Positions 9,480 through 18,355 of a stretch of DNA of 62,112 bases are shown here, piece after piece. This stretch comes from Thiorhodococcus drewsii AZ1. GTDB lineage: Bacteria; Pseudomonadota; Gammaproteobacteria; Chromatiales; Chromatiaceae. The notes below the pieces were generated by a model. The model was not told the origin of the DNA and did not search any database. It worked only from the letters and a program-made list of their open reading frames with translations. Each line of letters begins with the position of its first letter. The first letter of the stretch is position 1. The stretch spans positions 1 through 62,112 of the forward strand of contig NZ_AFWT01000028.1 of the NCBI RefSeq assembly GCF_000224065.1. Reading direction: 5' to 3'. The position numbers and the translations under genes were made by a program.

Positions 9480-10229
9480 CTAGACCCGACCGTGCCCCAA
9501 GTGCGAGCCGCTCCGCAGGGAATCGATACTCCAGGGCCAACGCTCCAACCACCGTACCCAGAATGCCTGCCCGAGATCGAAGGTTAGACCCAGCGCATGC
9601 GAGGCGATCCGGGAGCCGGACTCGAATGCCAGTTCGGGAATCGCCCAGGGCGCAAGGTTCGCGTCCGCTGACGCCTTCGGTACAGGCGGGGGAAGCTCGT
9701 AGTCGAATTCCAGCTCTCCGCCCTCGCGCCAGCTAAACTGTCCATCCAAGCGCGACGCCAGTGCGCGCATGCCCATATTGGACGCCAAAATTTCACAGCG
9801 AACGCGCCGGAAGCCCTGCTCCGAGGCAGCCGCGATAAGCGCCTCCAGCAGGGCCGTTCCCACACCACGACCTTGCGCGACGTCGATCACTGCCATGGCC
9901 AACTCGCAGCCATCGGAGTCTTGCCCTTGGCGAATGCAGCGCCCTGCCCCCAACGGCTCGATCTCCTCACCGCCCGGACCCAGCCGGACGACGCCCAGCG
10001 CGATATGGTCACGACCATCGGCGCTGGTAAAAAAGTCCAGATCGGACTCGGTCAGCGCGGGCTTGATACCGAAAAACCGCATCCGACGGGAGGCTGCGGA
10101 CAAGCCATCGAAACAGACATTCATGAAATCCCGATCATCGGGACCAATGGAACGAACGCGACATAGAGTTCCATCCTTGAGCCGAACGCGTTTTTGAAAA
10201 GCCCTTGCGAACGGATCTTTATCGGACAT
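9480..10229 (-). CDS. GNAT-family N-acetyltransferase
   Basis: A 249-residue protein with one GNAT domain (about 20-175). The acetyl-CoA binding motif A is clear: LAMAVIDVAQGRGVGTALLEALI (from about residue 110), including the Q/R-G-x-G-x-G/A turn. The N-terminal part, with RPVRSIGPDD-like spacing (RVRSIGPDDRDFM) and LSAASRRMRFFG, resembles the GNAT domains also found fused to CoA-ligase type protein acetyltransferases (Pat), but here the CoA-ligase half is missing. The last 70 residues are not conserved in any way I recognise. Substrate unknown; it could acetylate a protein or a small amine. It is a stand-alone gene divergent from rluE. Confidence 0.75.
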   Translation of the reverse strand: MSDKDPFARAFQKRVRLKDGTLCRVRSIGPDDRDFMNVCFDGLSAASRRMRFFGIKPALTESDLDFFTSADGRDHIALGVVRLGPGGEEIEPLGAGRCIRQGQDSDGCELAMAVIDVAQGRGVGTALLEALIAAASEQGFRRVRCEILASNMGMRALASRLDGQFSWREGGELEFDYELPPPVPKASADANLAPWAIPELAFESGSRIASHALGLTFDLGQAFWVRWLERWPWSIDSLRSGSHLGHGRV

Positions 10230-10493
10230 CGAGAACCTCGGCCATGCGGCCTGTTGCGGTCCAGCCCTAGGTGCCGATCAGGAAACGTGGATCGACAGTG
10301 GGCGCCTGGACGATTGTGCACTGCAACACAAGATGGCGGCAGATGCCAAAAGATCCATGGAAATGCGTTTGTACTCAGCGTTCTTCCGATGAATGGTTCC
10401 TTCAAGGCGCGCTGTCGCAAGACGACCGTCACGCCCGGAGCCCTGCCGAGACGCATTGTAGAATGGCCCCATTCCGAATCACTGGACTCCTGC

Positions 10494-11132
10494 ATGCCCC
10501 GCCTCGTCCTCTTCAACAAGCCATACGGCGTTCTCAGCCAATTCACCGGCGCACCGGCAGGCTCGGGCGTCACGCTTGCCGACTATCTACCGTTGCCGGA
10601 CGTCTATCCGGCGGGCCGATTGGATAAGGACAGCGAGGGGTTACTACTGCTGACCGACGACGGGGGGCTGCAGCACCGCATCAGCCATCCGAGACACAAG
10701 GAATGGAAGACCTACTGGGCTCAGGTCGAGGGCACGCCCAATGAGACTCAGCTGAAACAGCTTCGGCGTGGTGTGACGCTGAAAGACGGGCCAACGCGGC
10801 CGGCCCGTGTCCGCAGCCTGGCAGAACCGGATCTCTGGCCGCGCGACCCACCGGTGCGCTTTCGCAAAAGCGTCCCGACTGCCTGGATCGAGATCGAGAT
10901 CCACGAGGGACGCAACCGACAGGTCCGACGCATGACCGCCGCCGTCGGGCTGCCAACCCTGCGGCTGGTGCGGGCCGCGATCGGAACATGGCGACTCGAT
11001 ACGCTCGCGCCTGGCGACTATCGGGTGATCGAGATGAATTCAACAGCGCGGGGCCGTCGCGAACCGACCCCGGAGGCACGCGAACGCAAAACCCGGCCGC
11101 GTCAGTCGCGCCAGCGATCCCGACGACCGTGA
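10494..11132 (+). CDS. rluE: 23S rRNA pseudouridine synthase RluE-like
   Basis: RsuA/RluE-type pseudouridine synthase; E. coli RluE makes pseudouridine 2457 of 23S rRNA. The 212-residue protein starts MPRLVLFNKPYGVLSQFT, has the catalytic Asp in GRLDKDSEGLLLLTDDG (D44), then the HPRHKEWKTYWAQVEG block and EGRNRQVRRMTAAVGLPTLRLVR. No N-terminal S4 domain is present, matching RluE rather than RsuA or RluB. A basic tail of about 30 residues (RGRREPTPEARERK...) may help bind RNA. A long upstream in-frame extension was rejected because the family begins at this ATG. The last 31 bases overlap the convergent gene on the other strand. Confidence 0.88.
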   Translation: MPRLVLFNKPYGVLSQFTGAPAGSGVTLADYLPLPDVYPAGRLDKDSEGLLLLTDDGGLQHRISHPRHKEWKTYWAQVEGTPNETQLKQLRRGVTLKDGPTRPARVRSLAEPDLWPRDPPVRFRKSVPTAWIEIEIHEGRNRQVRRMTAAVGLPTLRLVRAAIGTWRLDTLAPGDYRVIEMNSTARGRREPTPEARERKTRPRQSRQRSRRP

Positions 11133-11410
11133 TGGCCCCAATGACGATGGCCATGACGATAGTCTCGCCGTGACGAGTGACGGTGGCGCCAGTGATGACG
11201 CGAAGGCACCTCATAGTAGCGCTCGACCACCACCGGAGCGGGCCGATAGACCCGAGGCGGCGGAGCCGCATCGAGCAAGATGCCGGTGAATAGACCACCG
11301 ACGAATCCGGCGGCCGCTGCGGCCCCCGCATCGCCCCTGTAGGCGTAGGCGCCAGTGGCACTGGTTGAGAGAACAACTAAGGTTGCTGCCAGAAGTATCG
11401 ATCGTTTCAT
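11102..11410 (-). CDS. Small exported His/Arg-rich protein
   Basis: A 102-residue protein of unknown function. It has a typical Sec signal peptide (MKRSILLAATLVVLSTSATGAYA), then a Gly/Ala-rich stretch (AGAAAAAGFVGGLFTGILL) that could insert in a membrane or act as a glycine-zipper, a Pro-rich PPPRVYRPAPVVVERYYEVP segment, and a strongly basic tail with repeated RHH, HRH and GHHGRR motifs. The tail could bind metal or polyanions; this is inference. Start taken at 11410 because it gives a clean signal peptide; an ATG six codons upstream is also possible. It overlaps the 3' end of rluE in convergent orientation. Confidence 0.6.
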   Translation of the reverse strand: MKRSILLAATLVVLSTSATGAYAYRGDAGAAAAAGFVGGLFTGILLDAAPPPRVYRPAPVVVERYYEVPSRHHWRHRHSSRRDYRHGHRHWGHHGRRDRWRD

Positions 11411-11865
11411 TAGGGATGACCTCGCCATTGGGAAACCTTCCACCTTCAATCGAGCCGAACCCCTCGCCCCTGCGTCTGCAATTCACGCATGCGGAGGATC
11501 TAGAATCGGCCAAGATGGCTGAAGAATACGCGGGGCAAAATGAACGAAGGCTGAATGGATACGACAGAGGTGTATTGATGCGCCAAGATAAACCCGCGAC
11601 TGTCCAAGGCGGACCCGCAGACGACGCGGTCCGCCCCGGCTGAACGCCCCTTGTTTGAAGCCTATCTCCCCGGACAACACCGCAATATGCGCTCTGCGCA
11701 AAAAAGCTGAATCACAATGGAAGAATCGCGTTTTACATCGATCATCCGCGACTAGAAGACCGGCTCGGATTTGGAATCACGACGCTATCCCCGTATCTTA
11801 GAAGGGGTCGACGCTGTAAGACGGCGCCGCGCTCTGCGGTCGCCGAGAACGAAAGGAAATCCCTG
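11411..11865. other. Intergenic region upstream of the sucrose operon
   Basis: No gene is supported in these 455 bases. An inverted repeat GGCGGACC / GGTCCGCC (11608-11635) is visible, without a T tract. The end of the region carries AAAGGAAATCCCTG, the ribosome binding site for the sucrose-phosphate synthase gene. I see no clear sigma-70 promoter; osmotic control of the operon would have to be encoded here. Confidence 0.4.
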
Positions 11866-13998
11866 ATGTATATCCTGCTCCTAAGCATCCATGGACTGAT
11901 TCGCGGCCATGACCTGGAATTGGGACGCGATGCAGACACAGGCGGACAAACCAAATATGTCGTCGATCTGGCCCGCGCGCTAGGCCGATGCGACGAGGTC
12001 ACCCAGGTCGACCTGGTCACGCGACGCGTCCAAGATCCGGCGGTCAGCGCCGACTATGCCCAACCCATCGAGACGCTCAGCGAAAACACCCGTATCGTTC
12101 GCATCGACGCAGGCCCGGACGGCTACATCCCCAAGGAGCAGCTCTGGGATCATCTGGACAGCTTTATCGACAACCTGGCGGCCTTTCTGCACGAACAGGG
12201 ACGCTGGCCCGACATCGTCCACAGCCACTATGCCGATGCCGGCTATGTCGGCACCAATCTGGCCAGCCTCATCGGCGCCCCGCTGGTCCATACGGGTCAC
12301 TCACTCGGACGCGACAAACGCCAACGGCTGCTTGCAGCCGGTCTCGACAGCGACGAGATCGACGCCCGCTACAACATGCTTCGACGTATCGATGCCGAGG
12401 AATCGGTGCTCGCAAACGTCGATCTGGTCATCACCAGCACCCATAACGAAATCGAGGAGCAATACGGCCTCTACGACTGTTCGCGACCGGACCGCATGGT
12501 GGTCATCCCGCCCGGCACGGACCTGGACCGCTTCCATCCGCCGGCGAAGAACGACCCGCCGATCCCCTTCGCAGACGAGGTGGCCCGTTTCCTCGACGAT
12601 CCCAGCAAGCCCATGATTCTGGCGCTCTCACGCGCCGACCACCGCAAGAACATCGTCGCCCTGCTCGAAGCCTACGGCGAATCCGCCGAGTTGCAGAAGC
12701 AAGCCAACCTGCTCATCGTCGCCGGTAACCGGGACGACATTCGCGAGCTGGAGGAAGGCGCCAGAAACGTTCTGACCGATATCCTCATCACGATCGATGC
12801 CTACGACCTTCACGGCAAGGTCGCCGTCCCCAAGCACCACGCCACGGACGAGGTCCCCGAGATCTTCCGCCTCACCACACTCAGCGGCGGCGTCTTCATC
12901 AACCCGGCGCTGACCGAGCCCTTCGGCCTGACCCTTCTGGAGGCGGCCGCCTCGGGACTCCCACTGGTCGCCACCGAGAACGGCGGTCCGGTCGACATCA
13001 TCGGCAACTGCGACAACGGAATCCTGGTCGATCCGCTCGACCGCGCCGCGATCGCCGAGGCCCTGCTGCGCATCCTCAAGGACCGCGCGCTGTGGCAGAC
13101 ATATTCCGAGAAGGGACTGGTCGGTGTGCGCGCGCACTATTCCTGGCAGGCGCATGCCAAGGAGTATCTGCGCCGGATCGAGCCGTTGCGCACCAAGCAC
13201 GAGCCGATCCCGGACACGCCGCCCATGCGACGCAGCATGATCTATCGCGACCGCGCCCTGTTCACCGACCTCGACCAGAGCCTGCTGGGCGATCCGGAAG
13301 GTGTCGAGCAGTTCGTCGCCATGATGCGCAGAAACAAGCGCTGCGCCAATTTCGGCATCGCTACCGGACGCCGGCTCGATAGCGTGCTCACCGAGCTCAA
13401 GAAGCATCGAATCCCGATCCCAGACGTGCTCATCACCAGCCTGGGCACCGAAATCCATTACTCGGCGCGACTGGTACCGGACGATTACTGGCACGACCAC
13501 GTCGATCATCTCTGGAAACCCAAGGCGGTCCGCCGCGCGCTCCAGGATGTCCCCGGACTCATTCCCCAGACCAAGATCGAGCAGAGCTTCTTCAAGATCT
13601 CGTATCACTACGACCCCACGATCGCCCCGAGCGTCGAGGAGATCTCGACGCTACTGCGCACGCGCGAGCTGACGGTAAACGTCGTCCATGCCTTCGGCCA
13701 ATTCCTCGATGTAATCCCGGTGCGCGCCAGCAAGGGCCTCGCCGTGCGCTATGTCGCCCACCGTTTCGGCATCCCGCTCGAACATGTGCTGGTGGTCGGC
13801 GGCTCGGGCGCGGACGAGGACATGATGCGCGGCAATACCCTCGCGGTGGTGGTCGCCAACCGCCACGAGGAGGAACTCTCCCAGCTCACCGAGGTGGACA
13901 ACATCTATTTCGCCAAGCAGGCGCACGCAAAGGGCATCCTAGAGGCCATCGACTACTACGACTTTTTCCGTTCCTGTCGCGTTCCGGGTGCCTCATGA
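11866..13998 (+). CDS. Sucrose-phosphate synthase with C-terminal HAD domain
   Basis: Makes sucrose-6-phosphate from UDP-glucose and fructose-6-phosphate. The 710-residue protein begins with a GT4 retaining glycosyltransferase module (1-460): GRDADTGGQTKYVVDLA near the N-terminus (substrate loop typical of SPS), VHSHYADAGYVG, HSLGRDKRQRLL, and the E-x7-E nucleotide-sugar motif (E351-E359 in TEPFGLTLLE). The C-terminal 240 residues are an HAD phosphatase-like domain that keeps the first DxD motif (D468, D470 in TDLDQSLLG) and a late GGSGADEDM motif. A separate phosphatase gene overlaps its stop codon by four bases (ATGA), so the two are translationally coupled. This is the first gene of a four-gene operon. 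Confidence 0.93.
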   Translation: MYILLLSIHGLIRGHDLELGRDADTGGQTKYVVDLARALGRCDEVTQVDLVTRRVQDPAVSADYAQPIETLSENTRIVRIDAGPDGYIPKEQLWDHLDSFIDNLAAFLHEQGRWPDIVHSHYADAGYVGTNLASLIGAPLVHTGHSLGRDKRQRLLAAGLDSDEIDARYNMLRRIDAEESVLANVDLVITSTHNEIEEQYGLYDCSRPDRMVVIPPGTDLDRFHPPAKNDPPIPFADEVARFLDDPSKPMILALSRADHRKNIVALLEAYGESAELQKQANLLIVAGNRDDIRELEEGARNVLTDILITIDAYDLHGKVAVPKHHATDEVPEIFRLTTLSGGVFINPALTEPFGLTLLEAAASGLPLVATENGGPVDIIGNCDNGILVDPLDRAAIAEALLRILKDRALWQTYSEKGLVGVRAHYSWQAHAKEYLRRIEPLRTKHEPIPDTPPMRRSMIYRDRALFTDLDQSLLGDPEGVEQFVAMMRRNKRCANFGIATGRRLDSVLTELKKHRIPIPDVLITSLGTEIHYSARLVPDDYWHDHVDHLWKPKAVRRALQDVPGLIPQTKIEQSFFKISYHYDPTIAPSVEEISTLLRTRELTVNVVHAFGQFLDVIPVRASKGLAVRYVAHRFGIPLEHVLVVGGSGADEDMMRGNTLAVVVANRHEEELSQLTEVDNIYFAKQAHAKGILEAIDYYDFFRSCRVPGAS

Positions 13999-14837
13999 TC
14001 CAGCCACTCCTGCTCTGCACCGATCTCGACCGCACGCTCATCCCGAACGGGACCGAACCGGAGTCGCCAGAGGCCCGCGATCGATTCCGCCGCCTCGTCG
14101 CCAATCCGGCCATCACCCTGGCCTATGTCAGCGGTCGCGACCTCGGCCTGGTGGAATCGGGCATCACCCATTACGCGCTGCCCCGACCGGATTATCTGGT
14201 GGGCGACGTCGGAACCAGCCTCTACATGCGCGTCGCCGACGACTGGCAACCCGTCGAGGACTGGGCGACCGAGATCAGCGAACATTGGGGAGAGGAAGGA
14301 CGCGCGCGCATCCGCGAACTGTTCGCCGAACACCCTGCGTTACGCCCTCAGGAACCCGAAAAGCAGGGGCGATTCAAACTCAGCTATTACACCGCAACGG
14401 ACATCGACCCCGATCGATTACGCTCGGAGCTCTCAGCCATTCTGTCCGACGCGGCGATCCCCGCCAGCCTGATCTGGAGTCTGGACGAATTGGCCGACCT
14501 GGGCCTGCTCGACGTCCTACCCGAACAGGCCACCAAGTTCCATGCGGTGGATTTCCTGATGCGCAGACTCGACCTAGATCACCAGGCGACACTGTTCGCC
14601 GGTGACAGCGGCAACGATCTGGAGGTGCTGACGAGTCACATCCCATCGGTGCTGGTCGCCAACGCCCATCCAGGGATTCGCCAAGAGGCGCTGGCAGGCT
14701 CCAAGGAGCACGGATTCGAGGATCGGCTCTATTGCGCCAGCGGCGACTGGGAAGGGATGAACGGCAATTACAGCGCGGGAATCCTGGAGGGCGTGGGACA
14801 TTTCCGCCCGGATCTCATCCCGTTGATGACGCCCTGA
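13995..14837 (+). CDS. Sucrose-6-phosphate phosphatase
   Basis: HAD-family phosphatase that releases sucrose from sucrose-6-phosphate. The 280-residue product has the catalytic DLDRT motif (nucleophile D10, acid/base D12), the S/T motif in YVSGRDL, the substrate-cap region with GDVGTSLY, and the magnesium motif GDSGND (203-208). Cap residues such as the ATKFHAVDFLM lysine match SPP enzymes. Its ATG overlaps the SPS stop. Some bacteria carry only a bifunctional SPS; having both the HAD tail and a separate SPP is common in cyanobacteria and gammaproteobacterial methanotrophs. Confidence 0.92.
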   Translation: MIQPLLLCTDLDRTLIPNGTEPESPEARDRFRRLVANPAITLAYVSGRDLGLVESGITHYALPRPDYLVGDVGTSLYMRVADDWQPVEDWATEISEHWGEEGRARIRELFAEHPALRPQEPEKQGRFKLSYYTATDIDPDRLRSELSAILSDAAIPASLIWSLDELADLGLLDVLPEQATKFHAVDFLMRRLDLDHQATLFAGDSGNDLEVLTSHIPSVLVANAHPGIRQEALAGSKEHGFEDRLYCASGDWEGMNGNYSAGILEGVGHFRPDLIPLMTP

Positions 14838-14904
14838 ACAGCCAGCATAGACCGACCGACAGAGCCGGCGCGCAAAACGACGCACCAGAAGAGGACATCC
14901 CATC

Positions 14905-15798
14905 GTGAAGACACCCTCAATCTGTATCTTCGGCGAGGTGCTGCTCGACTGCTTCCCGGACGGTCGCCAGATCCTGGGCGGCGCCCCATTCAACGTCGCC
15001 TGGAACTTGCAAGCGTTCGGCGCCGCACCGCGCTTCCTCAGCGCGGTCGGAACCGACGAGGCGGGCGAACGCATCCGCTCCGGCATGGTCGAGTGGGGCA
15101 TGGACACGAGCGGCCTGCAGACCGACCCCGACCATCCGACAGGACGGGTCGAGGTCAGTGTTCACAACGGCGAACCCAGTTACGATATCCTCCTCGACTG
15201 CGCCTACGATTTCATCCGCGCCCCCAAGGATGCGGGGGACTGCGGGGTGCTCTATCACGGCACGCTCGCGCTGCGCCGCCCGGTATCGGCGGCGGCGCTA
15301 CAGTCGATCAAGGCATCCACGCCCCATCAGGTCTTTCTCGACGTCAACCTGCGCGAGCCCTGGTGGTCGCGTGACGCGGCGCTGACCCTGGTCACCGAGG
15401 CCGACTGGGTCAAGCTCAACCGTGACGAACTCCTGCGTCTGAGCGAGCCGGACGACGCCCGCACCGACATGATCGACCTGGCTCGAACATTCCTCGATCG
15501 TCATCAGCTCAACGGCATTGTGGTGACGCTCGGCGAGGCCGGCGCGCTCGCCCTCACGCCCGAGACCGAACCGGTTCTGGTTGCGCCACAGCCAGCCCTG
15601 GAGGTCGTGGATACGGTCGGCGCCGGCGATGCCTTCGCCTCAGTGACCATCCTCGGCATCACGCGCGGCTGGCCGCTCGCGACGACCCTGGAGCGCGCCC
15701 AATCGTTCGCCTCTCTGGTTGTCGGTCAACGCGGAGCGACCGTCGCCGACCCCGAGTTTTACCGGCCCTTCATCGATCGATGGGGTCTCCACTCCTAG
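14905..15798 (+). CDS. Fructokinase (PfkB family)
   Basis: Ribokinase-fold sugar kinase of 297 residues. It has the N-terminal GGAPFNVAWNLQAFG motif (PfkB signature 1) and the C-terminal signature DTVGAGDAFAS with the catalytic base D242. The GEVLLDCFPDG start and the gene context, between sucrose synthesis and amylosucrase, point to fructose as substrate and fructose-6-phosphate as product. The start is GTG with AGAGGA about ten bases upstream; the next in-frame ATG would remove half of signature 1. It closes the loop by recycling the fructose freed by the next gene. Confidence 0.87.
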   Translation: MKTPSICIFGEVLLDCFPDGRQILGGAPFNVAWNLQAFGAAPRFLSAVGTDEAGERIRSGMVEWGMDTSGLQTDPDHPTGRVEVSVHNGEPSYDILLDCAYDFIRAPKDAGDCGVLYHGTLALRRPVSAAALQSIKASTPHQVFLDVNLREPWWSRDAALTLVTEADWVKLNRDELLRLSEPDDARTDMIDLARTFLDRHQLNGIVVTLGEAGALALTPETEPVLVAPQPALEVVDTVGAGDAFASVTILGITRGWPLATTLERAQSFASLVVGQRGATVADPEFYRPFIDRWGLHS

Positions 15799-15822
15799 CC
15801 TCCAACGCCCTCTGGAGTCTGC

Positions 15823-17796
15823 ATGTACGAACAGGTTTCACACGCCCTGCTGAACGACATCCTCGACGAGTTCAGCCATCGGGTCGTGCGTGAAGATTTA
15901 CGCCATTTCTACACCCGCCTCGGCGCCAACTTCTACGCGATCCACTCGCTCTTCGAGCATCTCTACGGCCACCGCGAGGACTTCAAGGAGCATATGGTGG
16001 CGCTGACCGAGCGCCTGGCCCAGGCCTACATCGACCGGCCCCACGCGCTCAAACAGCTCGACATGGAGCGCGAGGAGGACCACAACTGGTTCCTGAGTCC
16101 GGAGTGGGTCGGCATGGCCCTCTACCTCGACGGCTTCGCGGGCAACCTGGAGGGGCTGATCGATCGCCTGCCCTATCTGCAGGAGCTCGGCGTCAACATG
16201 GTCCATGTGATGCCGATCCTGCGCTGTCCGCTCGGAGCGAGCGACGGCGGCTATGCCGTGAGCGATTTTCGCAACATCGACCCGCGCGCCGGCACGCTCG
16301 AGGACATCGCAGCCCTATCGGAGAGCATGCGCAAGCGCGGGATGCTGCTCACGCTCGACGTGGTGGTGAACCACACCTCCAACGAACACGAATGGGCCCA
16401 GAAGGCACGCGAAGGCGACAAGAGCCACCAAGACTTCTATTACGTCTTCCCCAATCGGGACGTGCCCGACATGTTCGAGGAGACCCTGCCCGAGATCTTC
16501 CCGGAGAACGCACCAGGCAACTTCACCTGGGACGAGGAGATGGGCAAGTGGGTGATGACGGTCTTCAACGAGTACCAGTGGGACCTCAACTACTCCAACC
16601 CGGCCGTCTTCATCGAGATGGTCGACATCATCCTGTTCTGGGCCAATCAGGGCGCGGATATCGTGCGCTTGGACGCGGTCGCCTTCCTGTGGAAGAAGAT
16701 CGGCACCACCTCGCAGAACGAACGCGAGGCGCACCTCATCCTGCAGCTGATGAAGGACTGCTGTCAGGTGGCCGCGCCTGGCGTGCTCTTCATCGCCGAG
16801 GCGATCGTCGCCCCCTCGGAAATCATCAAATATTTCGGCGAGGACGCCGTGATCGCCAAGGAATGCGAGGTCGCCTACAACGCCACCTTCATGGCCCTGC
16901 TGTGGGACGCAGTCGCCACCAAGAACGCCAAGCTGCTCGACCAGGGCATCAAGAGTCTGCCCCACAAGCTCGATCGCGCCACCTGGCTCAACTACATCCG
17001 CTGTCATGACGACATCGGCCTCGGCTTCGACGACGCCGACATCCGCACCTGCAACTATGATCCCTACGCCCACCGACGCTTCCTGGTCGACTGGTTCACC
17101 GGCGCCTTCGAGGGATCGCCGGCCCGAGGTCGCCCCTTCGGCGTCAATCACAAAACCGGAGACGCGCGCATCGCCGGCGCCCTGGCCTCGCTCGCCGGTC
17201 TGGAAACGGCCTTGGAGATCAACGATCCAGAGGCGATCGAGCATTCAGTCGAGCTGATCCTGACGCTGCACGGCATGATGCTGTCCTTCGGCGGCATCCC
17301 ACTCCTCTGGTACGGCGACGAGATCGGAACCTTCAACGACTGCTCCTTCCTTGATGACGTCAACAAGGCGAACGACGCCCGCTGGATCCACCGTCCACGC
17401 ATCAACTGGGACCGCGCCGACCGGCGCTTCGATCACGGCACCGTCGAGCAGCGCATCTTCGACGGCCTCAAGCGGATGATCGCGGTACGCAAGAACACAC
17501 CAGCCTTCGCCGACTTCAACAACCGCGAACTCATCGACGTCAGCAACCCGCATCTGTTCGTCTTTCTGCGCACCCATCCGACCATGCCGACCAGCTCGGT
17601 ACTGGTCGTGGCGAACTTCGACCTGACGCCACAATATCTGGATCTGGAGGAGCTGAGTCAGCGCGGACTCTTCCGTTACGGACAGCTACAGGATCTGGTC
17701 ACGGGCGACTCACCCGCACTCTTCAACAACCGAGTCGTCGTCCCGCCCTGTCATTTCTACTGGTTGGCGAACCAGCGCGCGCGCGCAACCTTCTAA
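15823..17796 (+). CDS. Amylosucrase (GH13)
   Basis: Transfers the glucosyl unit of sucrose onto an alpha-1,4-glucan and frees fructose. The 657-residue enzyme has the alpha-helical N-terminal domain typical of amylosucrases (1-90) and a GH13 barrel: DVVVNHTSNEHEWA (180-192), the nucleophile in VRLDAVAFLWK (D284), the acid/base in FIAEAIV (E326) and HDD (D396, transition-state stabiliser). The conserved QWDLNYSNP segment (252-260) is also amylosucrase-like. Trehalose synthase and sucrose phosphorylase were considered; the N-terminal domain and active-site segments favour amylosucrase. No signal peptide, so glucan is made in the cytoplasm. It is the last gene of the sucrose operon. Confidence 0.92.
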   Translation: MYEQVSHALLNDILDEFSHRVVREDLRHFYTRLGANFYAIHSLFEHLYGHREDFKEHMVALTERLAQAYIDRPHALKQLDMEREEDHNWFLSPEWVGMALYLDGFAGNLEGLIDRLPYLQELGVNMVHVMPILRCPLGASDGGYAVSDFRNIDPRAGTLEDIAALSESMRKRGMLLTLDVVVNHTSNEHEWAQKAREGDKSHQDFYYVFPNRDVPDMFEETLPEIFPENAPGNFTWDEEMGKWVMTVFNEYQWDLNYSNPAVFIEMVDIILFWANQGADIVRLDAVAFLWKKIGTTSQNEREAHLILQLMKDCCQVAAPGVLFIAEAIVAPSEIIKYFGEDAVIAKECEVAYNATFMALLWDAVATKNAKLLDQGIKSLPHKLDRATWLNYIRCHDDIGLGFDDADIRTCNYDPYAHRRFLVDWFTGAFEGSPARGRPFGVNHKTGDARIAGALASLAGLETALEINDPEAIEHSVELILTLHGMMLSFGGIPLLWYGDEIGTFNDCSFLDDVNKANDARWIHRPRINWDRADRRFDHGTVEQRIFDGLKRMIAVRKNTPAFADFNNRELIDVSNPHLFVFLRTHPTMPTSSVLVVANFDLTPQYLDLEELSQRGLFRYGQLQDLVTGDSPALFNNRVVVPPCHFYWLANQRARATF

Positions 17797-17820
17797 GGCG
17801 ATATCCCAAAAGAATCTCCC

Positions 17821-17892
17821 CGTAGGATGCGGTGAGCCTGTGAACCGCATCGTTCGCAAGCGATGCGGTTCGTTCCTCACCATATCCTACGA
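17821..17892. repeat. Dispersed palindromic repeat, copy 1 (GTAGGATGCGGT type)
   Basis: The element starts cGTAGGATGCGGTGAG, contains AACCGCATC and its inverted partner GATGCGGTT, and ends CTCACCATATCCTACG. It is a nested palindrome in the gap between the sucrose operon and the convergent MIF-like gene. A diverged copy lies at 22564-22652. Such GGATGCGGT/ACCGCATCC elements are common between genes in gammaproteobacteria and could act as a two-way terminator here. Confidence 0.8.
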
Positions 17893-17918
17893 TCGGTCCG
17901 TTCTTTCGCGGAAACCGC

Positions 17919-18263
17919 CTAAAAGGTCCCGGAGTTCCAGCCGAACAGATGACGTGGCGGAGAGGCGAACTCGATATAGACGCGCCCAGGCGGCACGGCG
18001 AGCAGCTCGGACATCAGCTCGCAAAGGACGCGGGAGAAATCCGGCGTGCGATCCTCGGGCAAACCGAGACTCTTGAGTTCGAGATAGGCGGCCGGATCGA
18101 AGGATCCGCCGAAGACGATGTCGCGCCCCTCTTCGAGCACGACCATCACATAGGACTCGGGCTTGCCGAGCATCTCAGCGACCGCGCTGGAGGCGCGAGC
18201 AAGGAGCGCCTGACGGGCGTCTGGCGCAACGGTGACGTTGGTGAGGATGCGCAGTGTCGGCAT
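17919..18263 (-). CDS. MIF/phenylpyruvate tautomerase-like protein
   Basis: A 114-residue member of the tautomerase superfamily, close in plan to macrophage migration inhibitory factor. Starting at 18263 puts the catalytic proline directly after the initiator Met (MPTLRILTNV), a strong argument against the longer frame. Other family marks are GKPESYVMVVLEEG, FGGSFDPAAYLELKSLG, and the C-terminal RVYIEFASPPRHLFGWNSGTF-like end (read in parts: RVYIEF, GWNSGTF). These proteins form trimers and keto-enol tautomerise phenylpyruvate in vitro; the physiological role in bacteria is unclear. The gene is followed, downstream, by the palindromic repeat; the next minus-strand gene upstream is the phosphoesterase. 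Confidence 0.82.
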   Translation of the reverse strand: MPTLRILTNVTVAPDARQALLARASSAVAEMLGKPESYVMVVLEEGRDIVFGGSFDPAAYLELKSLGLPEDRTPDFSRVLCELMSELLAVPPGRVYIEFASPPRHLFGWNSGTF

Positions 18264-18355
18264 GGCGGTATCCCTCTCGGCGATGATGGAGACGCCCAAT
18301 CATAGAGATCGGGCCGCATCCTGTCTCCCTCACGCCCCGCGACACTCCCCCCGAC

